A stretch of DNA of 64,000 nucleotides from Rhodoblastus sp963704565 (GTDB lineage Bacteria; Pseudomonadota; Alphaproteobacteria; Rhizobiales; Beijerinckiaceae), in assembly GCA_963704565.1 (NCBI GenBank), contig OY969917.1, forward strand, positions 3,782,001 through 3,846,000, read 5' to 3'. The stretch's first letter is position 1. Every line of letters starts with the position of its first letter. Shown here one piece after another: positions 32,772 through 43,012 of this stretch. Under the pieces are notes generated by a model. That model was given only the letters and a program-made list of their open reading frames with translations. It was not told the DNA's origin and ran no database searches. A program made the translations under genes and the position numbers.

Positions 32772-35012
32772 ATGACACATCAGCCGACATCAAAGGCCGT
32801 TCCGGTCGAAAATCCTTCCGCTACACAATCTCCTGCGTTCCCCGCGCTCTTCGAGGCGTCTCCCGGCAATGTCATGAACGCGTGGCCGGCCTATATGATC
32901 GATGCGCTCCAGCGCGGCGTTCTGTTCGTCGATCTGCTGCGGCGTCGCGGCAACGAAGAGATCGAGATCACTTCCCGCCCGACCGCGACCGTGCTGCGCT
33001 TCGACCACGAAGTCGTCATGACCGGCCGGTCGCTGCCACGGCCGATCAACTATTCGCTGTTGCATATCTTACCGACGCCGGGGCGCGCGACCGACACCCG
33101 CAAACGCCCGGTCGTGGTGGTCGATCCGCGCGCTGGCCAGGGGCCGGGCATCGGCGGTTTCAAGGCGGAGAGCGAGATCGGCGACGCCCTGGAGGCGGGC
33201 CACCCGGTGTATTTCATCGCTTTCAGCGCGGCGCCCGAGCCCGGCCAGCAATTCCTCGACGTCGTCGAGGGGCAGGTGAAGTTCTTCGAGCGCGTGGTCG
33301 AACTCCATCCGGATTCATCGCGCCCGTTTGCGATCGGCAATTGCCAGGCCGGCTATCAGACGCTGATGGTGGCCATGCTGCGGCCGGATCTCTTCGGTCC
33401 TTGCCTGGTCGCCGGATCCCCCATGTCCTACTGGCAAGGCGTCCATGGCAAGGATCCCATGCGCTACTCCGGCGGCCTGCTTGGCGGAAGCTGGCTTACC
33501 GCCCTGACGAGCGACCTTGGCGACGGAAAGTTCGACGGCACGGGCCTGGTCCTGAATTTCGACATGCTGAATCCGGCCTACTGGCTCTGGGGCAAGCAGT
33601 ACGAAATCTACACCCACATCGACACAGGGGCGGAGCGCTATCTCGAATTCGAGAAATGGTGGGGCGACTTCATCGAACTCAACGGCGACGAGCTGCAGTT
33701 CCTGGTCGACAACCTTTTCATCGGCGACAAGCTGACCCGCAACGAGATCAAATCGCACGACGGCACGGTGTTCGACATCCGCAACATCACGTCGCCGATC
33801 ATCGTGTTCACCTCGTCGGAAGACAATATCAGTCCGCCGCCGCAGGCGCTGGGCTGGATCCTGGACCTCTACCGAGATGTCGACGACATTCGCGCCACGG
33901 GCCGGACGATCGTCTACTGCCTGAGCCACAAGGTCGGGCATCTCGCCATCTTCGTCTCCACCAAGGTGGGGGCCGAGCAGGACGAGGAGTTCGTGCAGAT
34001 GATGGATGTCATCGACTGCCTCCCGCCCGGCCTCCACGAGATGGTGATTTCGCCACGGCCGGCTGATGTCCCCGCAGGCGGGTTCGTCACCGGCGACTGG
34101 ATCGCGCGCTTCGAACAGCGCTCGCTTGACGACATCCGTGCGCTGGGACGCAACAGTCCCGCGGACGACCGCGCCTTCGCCGCCGTAGCCCGGCTGTCGG
34201 ACCTCAACCTGTCGCTCTATCGCACCTTCATGCAGCCGGTGGTCCGCGCGCTGGCCAACCAGCCGGCCGCCAGCATCATGCGGGCCCTTGACCCGTTGAG
34301 GCTCAGCTACACCCTGTTCTCCGACAGAAATCCCTGGATGCGGCCTGTTCAGAAGCTGGCTGCCGAGGCGGCCGCGTCGCGCAAGCCCGTCCCAGCGGAT
34401 AATCCGTTCCTGGCGCTTCAAACCCGGATATCCGACCAGATCACCGCGGGTTTGGACGCCTACCGGGTCCAGCGGGACCAGATGGCCGAGAAAATGTTCT
34501 TCGCCTTTTATGGCTCGCCTTTCGTCCAGGCGCTTCTCGGTGTCGACGCGAACAGCGACGCGCGGCCGGTTCTCGGCCCTTCGTCCGAAGATCTCGCGGC
34601 GCGCCAGGCCAGGTCGGATGCATACGAGGCCATGCTGAAGACCGGCGGCTTCGATGAAGCGCTGACGCGGGCGGTGCTGTATGTGATGGCGGCGGATCGC
34701 GCGATCGACCAGCGCTCCGCGCTCGCGCTCAATGTCGCGCGCCAGCGGCTCATGCATTTGTCGCTCGCCCAGTTCAAGGCGCTGGTGCGCGACCAGTTCT
34801 TCGTGCTGCAGCTCGAACCCGACCGTGCTCTTGAAGCGCTCGCGTCGATGGCGCCCGGAGCGGACGCACGCAAGGAACTCCTCAAACAGGTGAATGCGAT
34901 TATCGGCGCGGGGGGATCTCCGCTCTCCGCCGCGCGAGATCGGCTGACGCGGTTGTCGGACCTGCTCGGCGCGCCGCGCGAGAAGCGCCTGGCTGTTGTT
35001 GCATCCGGCTGA
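32772..35012 (+). CDS. DUF3141 protein, PHA-synthase-like alpha/beta hydrolase
   Basis: The 746-aa protein belongs to DUF3141. The N-terminal half is an alpha/beta hydrolase: PVVVVDPRAGQGPGIGG as the first strand and loop, the nucleophile elbow AIGNCQAGYQ with Cys in place of Ser as in polyhydroxyalkanoate synthases, FTSSEDNISPPPQA for the acid, and KVGHLAIFV for the His. The C-terminal half is helical. It is next to phosphate acetyltransferase and acetate kinase, an arrangement seen repeatedly in proteobacteria. Polyester or acyl-CoA metabolism under low oxygen is a reasonable inference, but the reaction is unknown. Confidence 0.9.
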   Translation: MTHQPTSKAVPVENPSATQSPAFPALFEASPGNVMNAWPAYMIDALQRGVLFVDLLRRRGNEEIEITSRPTATVLRFDHEVVMTGRSLPRPINYSLLHILPTPGRATDTRKRPVVVVDPRAGQGPGIGGFKAESEIGDALEAGHPVYFIAFSAAPEPGQQFLDVVEGQVKFFERVVELHPDSSRPFAIGNCQAGYQTLMVAMLRPDLFGPCLVAGSPMSYWQGVHGKDPMRYSGGLLGGSWLTALTSDLGDGKFDGTGLVLNFDMLNPAYWLWGKQYEIYTHIDTGAERYLEFEKWWGDFIELNGDELQFLVDNLFIGDKLTRNEIKSHDGTVFDIRNITSPIIVFTSSEDNISPPPQALGWILDLYRDVDDIRATGRTIVYCLSHKVGHLAIFVSTKVGAEQDEEFVQMMDVIDCLPPGLHEMVISPRPADVPAGGFVTGDWIARFEQRSLDDIRALGRNSPADDRAFAAVARLSDLNLSLYRTFMQPVVRALANQPAASIMRALDPLRLSYTLFSDRNPWMRPVQKLAAEAAASRKPVPADNPFLALQTRISDQITAGLDAYRVQRDQMAEKMFFAFYGSPFVQALLGVDANSDARPVLGPSSEDLAARQARSDAYEAMLKTGGFDEALTRAVLYVMAADRAIDQRSALALNVARQRLMHLSLAQFKALVRDQFFVLQLEPDRALEALASMAPGADARKELLKQVNAIIGAGGSPLSAARDRLTRLSDLLGAPREKRLAVVASG

Positions 35013-35103
35013 GTCCTGGGCGTTGCGCGGGCCAAACGCTTGCCTTTGTCGCGGTCGCGCCCTTGCCAAGGTCGGACGGCCGGTCACTTTGGAGTTGAAT
35101 CTC

Positions 35104-36465
35104 ATGCGGATCGTCGTCAACAAGACGCTTGAGGAGATCGCGCCCGGCGACAGCGCGTCTATCGAGCGCAGGCTCCAGGCGGGCGACGTGCGCGCCTGGG
35201 AAGCCGCCTTCGGCGATTTCGACCTGCCGGCCGCGCCGGGGGAAAGCCAGGCGGCGGCGGGCATCGTCACGGCGATCCTGACCGGCCTGGTCGGTTCATC
35301 GCTGCCGGGACCGGGCGCCAGCATCCGCGCCGCCTCGGTGCGGATCAAGGGCGCATTGCCGATCGACGACGTGATGACCGCGCGCCTCGTCGTGCGCGAG
35401 AAGCGCGCCGATCAGGGAATCGTCGTGCTGGACGGACTTTGCTCCGATCCGGCCGGCCACGTCATCGCGACCGCGGTCCTGGAGGTGTCGGCGCCGACGA
35501 TGCGGCAGCAGCGTGAGGCGCCGGAGCACCGGCTCGAAGGGCTGATCGAGCGCTGCCGCGACCTCAAGCCCATGCCGACCGGCGTCGTCCATCCATGCAG
35601 CGCCAATGCGCTCGTCGGCGCGGTCGAGAGCGCCGAGGCGGGGCTGATCCTGCCGGTGCTGTTCGGGCCCGAGGCCGAAATCCGACGCATTGCGGATCAG
35701 GCGCATCTGGATATCGCGAAATATCGGATCGTGCCGACGGACGGCCCGGAAAACTCGGCGCTCAAGGCCGCGGCGGCCGCAGGCGCCGGCGAGGTCGCTG
35801 CGCTGATGAAGGGCAGCCTTCATACCGACGTGTTCCTGCATGCCGTCATGCAGAAAGACGCGAAACTCCTCGCCGGCCAACTCATCAGCCACTGCGTGAT
35901 GGTGTCGGCGCCGACCTATGCGCGCCGCTTCGTCATCAGCGATGTCGCGCTCAACATCGCGCCCGATACCGACCAGAAGCGGGACATCTGCCAGAACGCC
36001 ATCGGCTTCGCCCGCGTGCTTGGCGTCGACCTGCCGAAAGTCGCCGTGCTCGCCGCAGTGGAGATGGTGAGCACCAAGATGGCGGCCACGCTCGATGGCG
36101 CGATCCTGGCCAAGATGGCGGATCGGGGGCAGATCGTCGGCGGCGTCGTCGACGGTCCGCTCGATCTGGACGCCGCCGTGGACGCCGAAGCCGCCCGGAT
36201 CAAGAACATCTCTTCACCGGTCGCGGGCGTCGCCGATATCCTGATCGCGCCGAATATCGAGGCGGGCAACATGGTCTATAAAAACCTCGCCTTCATGGCC
36301 GACGCGCAGACGGCCGGCCTGGTCGTCGGCGCGCGGGCGCCGTTGATCCTGACGAGCCGCGCCGACACCGCCGCCGCGCGTCGGTTCTCGGCTGCGGCGG
36401 CGGTTCTCTATGCCGATGCGATGGCGCGCGATCCGGGGATCCTCTTTCCTGAAACGGCGGAGTGA
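35104..36465 (+). CDS. Bifunctional enoyl-CoA hydratase (MaoC)/phosphate acyltransferase
   Basis: The 453-aa protein starts MRIVVNKTLEEIAPGDSASI. Residues 1-135 form a MaoC-like hot-dog domain (GDFDLP, LVGSSLPGPGASIRAASVRI). The remainder is a phosphate acetyl/butyryltransferase: HPCSANALVGAVESAEAGLILPVLFGP, MKGSLHTDVFLHAV, RFVISDVALNIAPD and SSPVAGVADILIAPNIEAGN. It should convert acyl-CoA plus phosphate to acyl phosphate for acetate kinase, encoded 6 bp downstream. The MaoC part lacks an obvious catalytic Asp-His pair, so hydratase activity is doubtful. A fragment of a related gene is at 50450. Confidence 0.92.
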   Translation: MRIVVNKTLEEIAPGDSASIERRLQAGDVRAWEAAFGDFDLPAAPGESQAAAGIVTAILTGLVGSSLPGPGASIRAASVRIKGALPIDDVMTARLVVREKRADQGIVVLDGLCSDPAGHVIATAVLEVSAPTMRQQREAPEHRLEGLIERCRDLKPMPTGVVHPCSANALVGAVESAEAGLILPVLFGPEAEIRRIADQAHLDIAKYRIVPTDGPENSALKAAAAAGAGEVAALMKGSLHTDVFLHAVMQKDAKLLAGQLISHCVMVSAPTYARRFVISDVALNIAPDTDQKRDICQNAIGFARVLGVDLPKVAVLAAVEMVSTKMAATLDGAILAKMADRGQIVGGVVDGPLDLDAAVDAEAARIKNISSPVAGVADILIAPNIEAGNMVYKNLAFMADAQTAGLVVGARAPLILTSRADTAAARRFSAAAAVLYADAMARDPGILFPETAE

Positions 36466-36471
36466 TCGCCC

Positions 36472-37659
36472 ATGAGCGACGCCATCGCCGTCTTCAACGC
36501 CGGCTCCACCAGCCTGAAGTTCGCCGCCTATGCGCCGGACGCGAAAAAATCACTGCCGCTCCTGTGCCGCGGCGGCATCGACAACATGCAGGCCGATCCA
36601 CATTTCATCGCCAGTGACGACGCCGGTAAGCCGCTGGACGCCCACGCCTGGGGCAACGGCGCCGCGATCGATCACAAGGCCGCCATGCAATTCGTCATTC
36701 ACTGGCTGGAGGCGAACCTCGCCGGCGCGAAGGTGATAGCGGCGGGCCATCGCGTGGTGCTTGGCGGCGACCGCTTCGAGGCGCCGGTTGTGATCGACAG
36801 CGAAGTGCTCGACTACCTCCAATCCCTCACGGCCCTGGAGCCGTCGCACCAGCCTTTCAACATCCGCGGCGCCCGGGCCTTCGCCGAAGCTTTCCCGGGC
36901 TTGCCGCAAGTCGCCTGTTTCGACACCTCGTTTCATCGCACGATGCCGGAAGTGGCGCAGACCTATGCGCTTCCCAAAGATGTCCGCGATGCGGGCGTGC
37001 GCCACTGGGGCTACCACGGCATCTCCTACGACTATATCAGCCGGCAGGTTCCGAAGTTGGCGCCGCAAGCCCGCCGGGTGATCGCCGCGCATCTCGGCGG
37101 CGGCGCCAGCATGTGCGCCATGCTTGACGGAAAGAGCATCGAGACCTCGATGGGCTTTGGCGCGGTGTCCGGCCTGCCGATGGCGACGCGCTCTGGAGAC
37201 GTGCCGGCGGGCGCGCTTTTCTATCTGCTGCGCCGCAAACTGTTCGACGCCGCGTCGCTGGAAAAAATGCTGTACGAGCGCGCGGGCCTGCTCGGGCTTT
37301 CCGGCGTCAGCGGCGACATGCATGTCCTGCAGGACAGCGCCGCGCCGGCCGCGATCGCGGCGGTCGACTATTTTGTCCATGCGATGACCAAATATGCCGG
37401 CGCCTATGCGGCCGTGCTGGGCGGGCTGGACGCGTTCGTGTTCACCGCCGGCATCGGCGAGCACTCCGTCCCGGTGCGCGCCGCTTTGTGCCGCAGGCTG
37501 GGGTCGCTTGGCGTGACGCTGGACGACAAGGCGAACGCGTCCGGCGGACCGCGCATCTCCACCCCCGACAGCCAGGTGTCCGTCTGGGTCATCCCCACCA
37601 ACGAGGAACTGATGATCGCGCAGCACACGCTGGCGCTCGTTCGGCCCTCGCCGACCTGA
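36472..37659 (+). CDS. ackA: Acetate kinase
   Basis: The 395-aa enzyme of the ASKHA fold transfers phosphate from acyl phosphate to ADP. The motifs are FNAGSTSLKF (phosphate 1), HRVVLGGDRF, FDTSFHRTMP (catalytic Asp region), HWGYHGISYDYIS, HLGGGASMCAMLDGKSIETS and FTAGIGEHSV (adenosine). It lies 6 bp after the phosphate acyltransferase gene. Together they make ATP from acyl-CoA, useful when respiration is limited. The proton ATPase gene follows after 17 bp. Confidence 0.96.
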   Translation: MSDAIAVFNAGSTSLKFAAYAPDAKKSLPLLCRGGIDNMQADPHFIASDDAGKPLDAHAWGNGAAIDHKAAMQFVIHWLEANLAGAKVIAAGHRVVLGGDRFEAPVVIDSEVLDYLQSLTALEPSHQPFNIRGARAFAEAFPGLPQVACFDTSFHRTMPEVAQTYALPKDVRDAGVRHWGYHGISYDYISRQVPKLAPQARRVIAAHLGGGASMCAMLDGKSIETSMGFGAVSGLPMATRSGDVPAGALFYLLRRKLFDAASLEKMLYERAGLLGLSGVSGDMHVLQDSAAPAAIAAVDYFVHAMTKYAGAYAAVLGGLDAFVFTAGIGEHSVPVRAALCRRLGSLGVTLDDKANASGGPRISTPDSQVSVWVIPTNEELMIAQHTLALVRPSPT

Positions 37660-37676
37660 TCGAAGGAAGATCCGCC

Positions 37677-40550
37677 ATGACCGCACCTACAGCCGAGCCC
37701 AAAGTTTCCGGACCGAAACCCGGTCCGCAGCCTGACCCGAAAGACGATCTGAAAACCCTGCCTTTGGCGGAGGTCGAGAAAAAGTTGGGGTCGTCGCCGG
37801 AGGGCCTCACCGGGGCCGAGGCGCAAAAGCGACTGACGCAATATGGCCCCAACGAAATCCCGGAAAAGAAGACCAACGCGCTGCTCAAGTTTCTCGGTTA
37901 CTTCTGGGGTCCGATTCCCTGGATGATCGAGGTCGCGGTGGTTCTTTCCGCCGTCGTTCGTCACTGGCCCGACTTCTTCATCATTCTGGTGCTGCTCTTC
38001 GCCAACGCCACCATCGGCTTCTGGGAAGAACACGAAGCCGGCAATGCGATCGATGCGTTGAAGGCCAGGCTGGCGATCAAGGCGCGGGTCAAGCGCGACG
38101 GAAAATGGATCACGCCGCCCGCGAAGGAGCTGGCGCCCGGCGACGTCATACGGCTGCGTCTGGGCGACATCGTTCCCGCCGACGCGCGCCTGCTGGATGG
38201 CGACGAAGTCTCGGTCGACCAGTCGGCGCTGACGGGAGAATCCTTGCCGGCCACGCGCAAGACCGGCGACGCGATCTTCTCGGGGTCGATCATCCGGCGC
38301 GGCGAAATCGACGCGCTTGTCTACGCGACGGGGGCTAAGACCTATTTCGGCAGGACGGCGGAACTGGTCGAGACGGCGGTCACGGTCAGCCATTTCCAGC
38401 AGGCCGTGCTGAAGATCGGCGACTATCTCATCGTTCTCGCGTTGATTGTGGTGGCCGTGATCATCGGCCTCTCGATCTATCGCGGCGAGCCCATTCTCAC
38501 GACGCTGCAATTCGCGCTGGTGCTCACGGTCGCGGCCATTCCCGTGGCGATGCCCACGGTGTTGTCGGTGACCATGGCGGTGGGCGCGCGCAAGCTCGCG
38601 AAGAAACAGGCGATCGTGAGCAAACTGGTCGCCATCGAGGAACTGGCCGGCGTCGACGTGCTCTGCGCCGACAAGACGGGCACGCTGACCCAGAACAAAC
38701 TGACGCTGGGGGAGCCCTTCTGCCTGGACGGGATCACGCCCGACGATGTCATCCTGGCCGGCGCGCTCGCCTCGCGACAGGAGAATGACGACACGATCGA
38801 CCTTGCGGTGCTGGGCGGCCTTAAGGACCAGGGCGCGCTGAAGCCCTATCAAGTCACCCATTTCACCCCGTTCGATCCGGTGCACAAGCGCACCGAGGCG
38901 ACGGTGAAAGCCGCCGACGGCAAGTCCTTCAAGGTGACGAAAGGCGCGCCGCAGGTCATCCAGGGCCTGTCCAGCAACGCGGCGGCCATCAAGGCCGCCG
39001 TCGACAAGGCGGTCGACGACTTCGCGGCCCGCGGCTTCCGCGCGCTCGGCGTCGCGCGGGCGGACGGCGATGGCGCATGGCGGATGCTGGGCGTGTTGCC
39101 GCTGTTCGATCCGCCGCGCGTGGACGCCAAGGCGACCGTCGCCGCCGCCGCAAAAATGGGCGTGAAGATCAAGATGGTGACCGGCGACGCCCTCGCGATC
39201 GCCCGCGAGATGGCCAAGACCCTCGGGATGGGCGCCAACATCCTCGATGGCGGAACGCTTGGCGATTCCAAGACCGATGAAACGCCGGAAGCGGCCAAGG
39301 CCATAGAGAACGCCGACGGCTTCGCCCAGGTCTTTCCCGAGCACAAGTTCCATATCGTCGACGTGCTGCAAAAGCACGGCCACATCGTCGGCATGACGGG
39401 CGATGGCGTGAACGACGCGCCGGCGCTGAAGAAAGCCGACTGCGGCTTTGCGGTCTCGGGCGCCACCGACGCGGCGCGCGCGGCCGCGTCCATCGTGCTG
39501 GTGGCGCCTGGACTGAGCGTGATCCTCGACGCGATCAAGGAGAGCCGCGAAATATTCCAGCGGATGAACAGCTACGCGATGTACCGCATCGCGGAAACGT
39601 TGCGCGTGCTCCTGTTCATGACCCTGGCGATCGTCGTCTTCGATTTCTTTCCCGTGACCGCGATCATGATCGTGATGCTCGCCCTGCTCAACGACGGCGC
39701 GATCCTGTCGATCGCATATGATAACGTCCTCTATCGGAACCAGCCCGAAGCATGGGACATGCGCACGGTTCTGACGATCGCCACCGTGCTCGGGCTCGTC
39801 GGCCCGATCGCCGCCTTCGGTCTCTTCTACCTCGGCCATCAGGTCTTTCACATCGACCGGCCGCAACTCCAGACCATGATGTATCTGCTGCTGTCGGTGG
39901 CGGGACATCTGACGATCTTTCAGACGCGCACGCGCGGACCCTGGTGGTCGATTCGTCCGGCGCGCATCCTCGTGATCGCGGTCGTCGGGACGCAAGCGCT
40001 GGCGACGGCGATTTCCGTCTTCGGGTTCCTCGTGGCGCCGCTGTGGTGGGGCTGGGCGGCGCTGGTCTGGGGCTACGCCCTGAGCTGGTTCCTCGTCACC
40101 GATCCGCTGAAGCTGCTTGCCTATCGCTATCTCGACGCCACCAAGAAGGCCGCGCCCAAGCGGCAGGACGAAGACCAGGAGGGCGTCGCCAAGCTCGTCG
40201 CCGCCACGCCTGAGGGTAAACCTGCAGCTTCGCCCGCGTCCGAGCCTCAGCCGGTCCCCAAGGCAGGCGCAAAATCCGCCGAAGCCGAGTTTAAGCTCGG
40301 ACCCGATGGGCAGACCGAAAGCGCGAACTTGCTGGACATGAAGCTTGGCGACGTGCTCCTGGCCGGGATCGCCAGCGACCCACAAGGCGCGGGGCAACTC
40401 ATCGCCAAGGCGATCACTGAGATCGAAGCCGCCCCGGGCTCAACCGCGCCGGGCCCGACAGCCGAGTCCCCGCCCAAATCGGAAGCGGCGGCGAAGCCGG
40501 ACCCGGAGTCCGAACTTCCGCCAGCTGCGACGCCCGGAGCCGCCAAATAA
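37677..40550 (+). CDS. Plasma-membrane proton-efflux P-type ATPase (P3A) with long C-terminal extension
   Basis: The 957-aa pump has an actuator TGES loop (QSALTGESLPA), the phosphorylated Asp in CADKTGTLTQNKL, KGAPQVIQ in the nucleotide domain, MVTGDALAIAREMAK, and GDGVNDAPALKKAD before the last helices. The overall pattern is that of the P3A proton ATPases, exporting protons with ATP. Beyond the last helix a hydrophilic Pro/Ala/Glu-rich tail of about 130 aa contains one ordered-looking patch (SANLLDMKLGDVLLAGIA); P3A tails in fungi and plants are autoinhibitory, so a regulatory role is possible. It is cotranscribed with ackA. Confidence 0.93.
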   Translation: MTAPTAEPKVSGPKPGPQPDPKDDLKTLPLAEVEKKLGSSPEGLTGAEAQKRLTQYGPNEIPEKKTNALLKFLGYFWGPIPWMIEVAVVLSAVVRHWPDFFIILVLLFANATIGFWEEHEAGNAIDALKARLAIKARVKRDGKWITPPAKELAPGDVIRLRLGDIVPADARLLDGDEVSVDQSALTGESLPATRKTGDAIFSGSIIRRGEIDALVYATGAKTYFGRTAELVETAVTVSHFQQAVLKIGDYLIVLALIVVAVIIGLSIYRGEPILTTLQFALVLTVAAIPVAMPTVLSVTMAVGARKLAKKQAIVSKLVAIEELAGVDVLCADKTGTLTQNKLTLGEPFCLDGITPDDVILAGALASRQENDDTIDLAVLGGLKDQGALKPYQVTHFTPFDPVHKRTEATVKAADGKSFKVTKGAPQVIQGLSSNAAAIKAAVDKAVDDFAARGFRALGVARADGDGAWRMLGVLPLFDPPRVDAKATVAAAAKMGVKIKMVTGDALAIAREMAKTLGMGANILDGGTLGDSKTDETPEAAKAIENADGFAQVFPEHKFHIVDVLQKHGHIVGMTGDGVNDAPALKKADCGFAVSGATDAARAAASIVLVAPGLSVILDAIKESREIFQRMNSYAMYRIAETLRVLLFMTLAIVVFDFFPVTAIMIVMLALLNDGAILSIAYDNVLYRNQPEAWDMRTVLTIATVLGLVGPIAAFGLFYLGHQVFHIDRPQLQTMMYLLLSVAGHLTIFQTRTRGPWWSIRPARILVIAVVGTQALATAISVFGFLVAPLWWGWAALVWGYALSWFLVTDPLKLLAYRYLDATKKAAPKRQDEDQEGVAKLVAATPEGKPAASPASEPQPVPKAGAKSAEAEFKLGPDGQTESANLLDMKLGDVLLAGIASDPQGAGQLIAKAITEIEAAPGSTAPGPTAESPPKSEAAAKPDPESELPPAATPGAAK

Positions 40551-40623
40551 GCCCACGGCAACCAGAGCGGTTCACTCCAACGCCGGTTCAACGCTCGCAG
40601 CAATCTTGCATGGCGGGATACCG

Positions 40624-42681
40624 CTACGCTTGCTTGCGACGTGAGCGGCGCAAACGGAAGCGAAACACGTTTCGTATCCTGAAGGGTTCCGCGGCCTCTT
40701 CCTCGGTCATCGCGTCTTCGATCGTTGGCGGCGTCAAATACCAGGGCACGGCGATGACCACCACGCGCGGGCCGCCATAGGCGAGCACCGCTGAGCGCAG
40801 CCGCCGGGCGTGCTGGGCGCTCAGGAGATATTCCCACCAGTGTTGCTTGACGAGCTCCGGGATCAACACCGCGATCGTCCGATCGGGATTCTTATCCTCG
40901 ATCTCTTTGATCAATTTCAAAAACGGCGCGTGAATGCGCCGATAGGGAGCGCTCAGGAAAGCTAATTGCGGCGGATGAGGAAAGTGCGCGGCGCGCGCCG
41001 GTTCTTCGACGTTCTTGGCCCATTGCGCGCGAAGCTTCCGCTCTTCCGACTTCACGTCCCGTCCTTCGAGCGTCGCCAGACGCACCGCCGTCACATTCGA
41101 TGATAGCTCCATGGCGAGGCCGAGCACCTTGTCGGCCATCAGATTCCATTCTTCTACCGTGACCAGGACAATCGGCGGCTTGCTCTGCTGAAATTTGAGC
41201 GGCTCCTTGTCCCGCAGCTGATCGTCGATGTCGTCGTAATACCGCTTGATCGCCTTGTGCAGCACGATGACGCAAGGAATGGCGACGATCGTGATCCAGC
41301 CGCCCTGAGCGAACTTGGCCACTATGATGACCACAAGCGCGGTGACGGTCGTCGAGGCGCCAATGGCGTTGATAACGAGATTGATCCAGACCCGCCGGCG
41401 CTCCGCCGCGAGGCGCTTGTCGCGCAGCTCGCGCCGCCAGTGCGCCACCATGCCCGCCTGCGATATGGTAAAGGTCAAAAATGCGCCGATGGCGAAAAGC
41501 GGAATCAAGCGGTCGGTGATGCCGTCAAAAACGGTCAACAGCAGTCCGGCGGTAAGCGCGAGAAAGACAATGCCGACCGAAGACACGAGTCGGCGTCCGA
41601 AAATCGCAAACGGCCGCGGCAAGAACGCATCCTGCGCCACGACATGGTACAGACGCGGCAAACCGACGAAGCTCGTGCTCGCGGACAGGCAAAGGACGCA
41701 AAGCGCGCTGCCAATCGCCACGTAATAGAAGATGCCGCGTCCCGCCACCGCGCCGACGAGCTGCGACAGCACGCTCTGGTAACCAGGCTGCGTCTGGTCA
41801 GTGGCCATGACGCCGTAGGACATTGCGAGGTAGGCGACGCCCCCGAGCAGGATGCCCAAAGTTACGACAATCGCAGCGAGCGTCCGGCGAGCGTTGGCCA
41901 CGCACGGCGCGCGAAATGCGTCGACACCGTTGCTGATCGCCTCAACGCCGGTCATCGCCGTGCAGCCGCTGGCGAACGCCCGCAGCAATAGCCATGGGCC
42001 GACCGCCTCGACGGCTTTGGGCGGCGCGGGCGGAGGCGCGACCGGTTGCGGATGTCCGCCGCTCGTCAGGGCGGCATAAGCGCCAAGGGCTATAACAATC
42101 ATGAAGCAGGCGATGAACAGATAAGTGGGTAGGGCGAACAGCCGCCCGGCGTCCATCGTCCCCCGCAGGTTGACGAACGTCAGTACGACCAGGATGCCAA
42201 GGCAAAGCGGCAGCGTGTACGGGTGCAGCGCCGGCACGGCCGAAACAAGGGCCGCCACGCCTGCGGAAATGCCGACCGCGACGTTGAGGACGTAATCCAC
42301 CATGATGCCGGCGGAGGCCAGGAGGCTCGCGTTCACGCCAAGGTTTTCCTTGGCGACCGTGTAGGCGCCGCCGCTTATCGGATAGGCTTTGATGGTCTGC
42401 CAGTAGGACGCGAACAGGATCGCAAGCAATGCGAGGATGACCAGCATGACCGGGCCGAGGCTGGCGAGCCCGGCCGCGCCCGCCGCGACCAGGATGCTGA
42501 GAGCCGCTTCCGGTCCGTATGCCGACGAACTGAGGCCATCAAGCCCGAGCGCCGGCACGCCCTCAGCGACGCCTATCTCGCGCGAGCGGCCTTCCCGATT
42601 AGCGAGCGGCCGCCCCCTGAGGACGCGAGTCAGTATCCCGAACGGCGACGGCGCCCCAGGATTTTTGCCATTCGACTCCAT
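40624..42681 (-). CDS. APC-superfamily permease (KimA/KUP-like potassium or amino acid transporter)
   Basis: The 685-aa membrane protein has about twelve helices, with ALGLDGLSSSAYGPEAAL in helix 1, YPISGGAYTVAKENLG, and AFASGCTAMTGVEAISNGVDAF in helix 6. A 190-aa cytoplasmic C-terminal domain follows (VLVTVEEWNLMADKVLGLAM, VLIPELVKQHWWEYLL). This layout matches the KimA/APC group with a universal-stress-protein-like tail, a potassium/proton symporter controlled by c-di-AMP in Bacillus; the substrate is not proven here. It converges with the proton ATPase, which could generate the gradient it uses. Confidence 0.88.
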   Translation of the reverse strand: MESNGKNPGAPSPFGILTRVLRGRPLANREGRSREIGVAEGVPALGLDGLSSSAYGPEAALSILVAAGAAGLASLGPVMLVILALLAILFASYWQTIKAYPISGGAYTVAKENLGVNASLLASAGIMVDYVLNVAVGISAGVAALVSAVPALHPYTLPLCLGILVVLTFVNLRGTMDAGRLFALPTYLFIACFMIVIALGAYAALTSGGHPQPVAPPPAPPKAVEAVGPWLLLRAFASGCTAMTGVEAISNGVDAFRAPCVANARRTLAAIVVTLGILLGGVAYLAMSYGVMATDQTQPGYQSVLSQLVGAVAGRGIFYYVAIGSALCVLCLSASTSFVGLPRLYHVVAQDAFLPRPFAIFGRRLVSSVGIVFLALTAGLLLTVFDGITDRLIPLFAIGAFLTFTISQAGMVAHWRRELRDKRLAAERRRVWINLVINAIGASTTVTALVVIIVAKFAQGGWITIVAIPCVIVLHKAIKRYYDDIDDQLRDKEPLKFQQSKPPIVLVTVEEWNLMADKVLGLAMELSSNVTAVRLATLEGRDVKSEERKLRAQWAKNVEEPARAAHFPHPPQLAFLSAPYRRIHAPFLKLIKEIEDKNPDRTIAVLIPELVKQHWWEYLLSAQHARRLRSAVLAYGGPRVVVIAVPWYLTPPTIEDAMTEEEAAEPFRIRNVFRFRLRRSRRKQA

Positions 42682-43012
42682 GGACCGGCGTTCCCCAAAT
42701 AGTCACTGACGACCCACCATCGCCGCCACCGGGCTTGAACTGACATTACTGGCTCGGCGTCGGCGGCGGCCCTCACCAAGCCTAGTGTGCCGAGTCGCTC
42801 ATAGTAAAGGGCGCAACCTGTTCAACCTGACGCGGGCGTCGGCTGTGGCGAACGGTCGAAGGCCGGACTCAAATTCTAACAAGTTGAGCGTTTCCCCGGC
42901 TTTGCCGGGGTGGCGGTCATAGTTTGACATTTACCGCGGTCGGCGCGGACGCGCCCCGCCGTCGGCGGCGGCAGATTGGGGCGACGTCTTCGGCATTCCC
43001 ATTCTCGTGTAT
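42682..43012. other. Intergenic region
   Basis: No gene, repeat or box was found upstream of the enoyl-CoA hydratase remnant. Confidence 0.45.
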
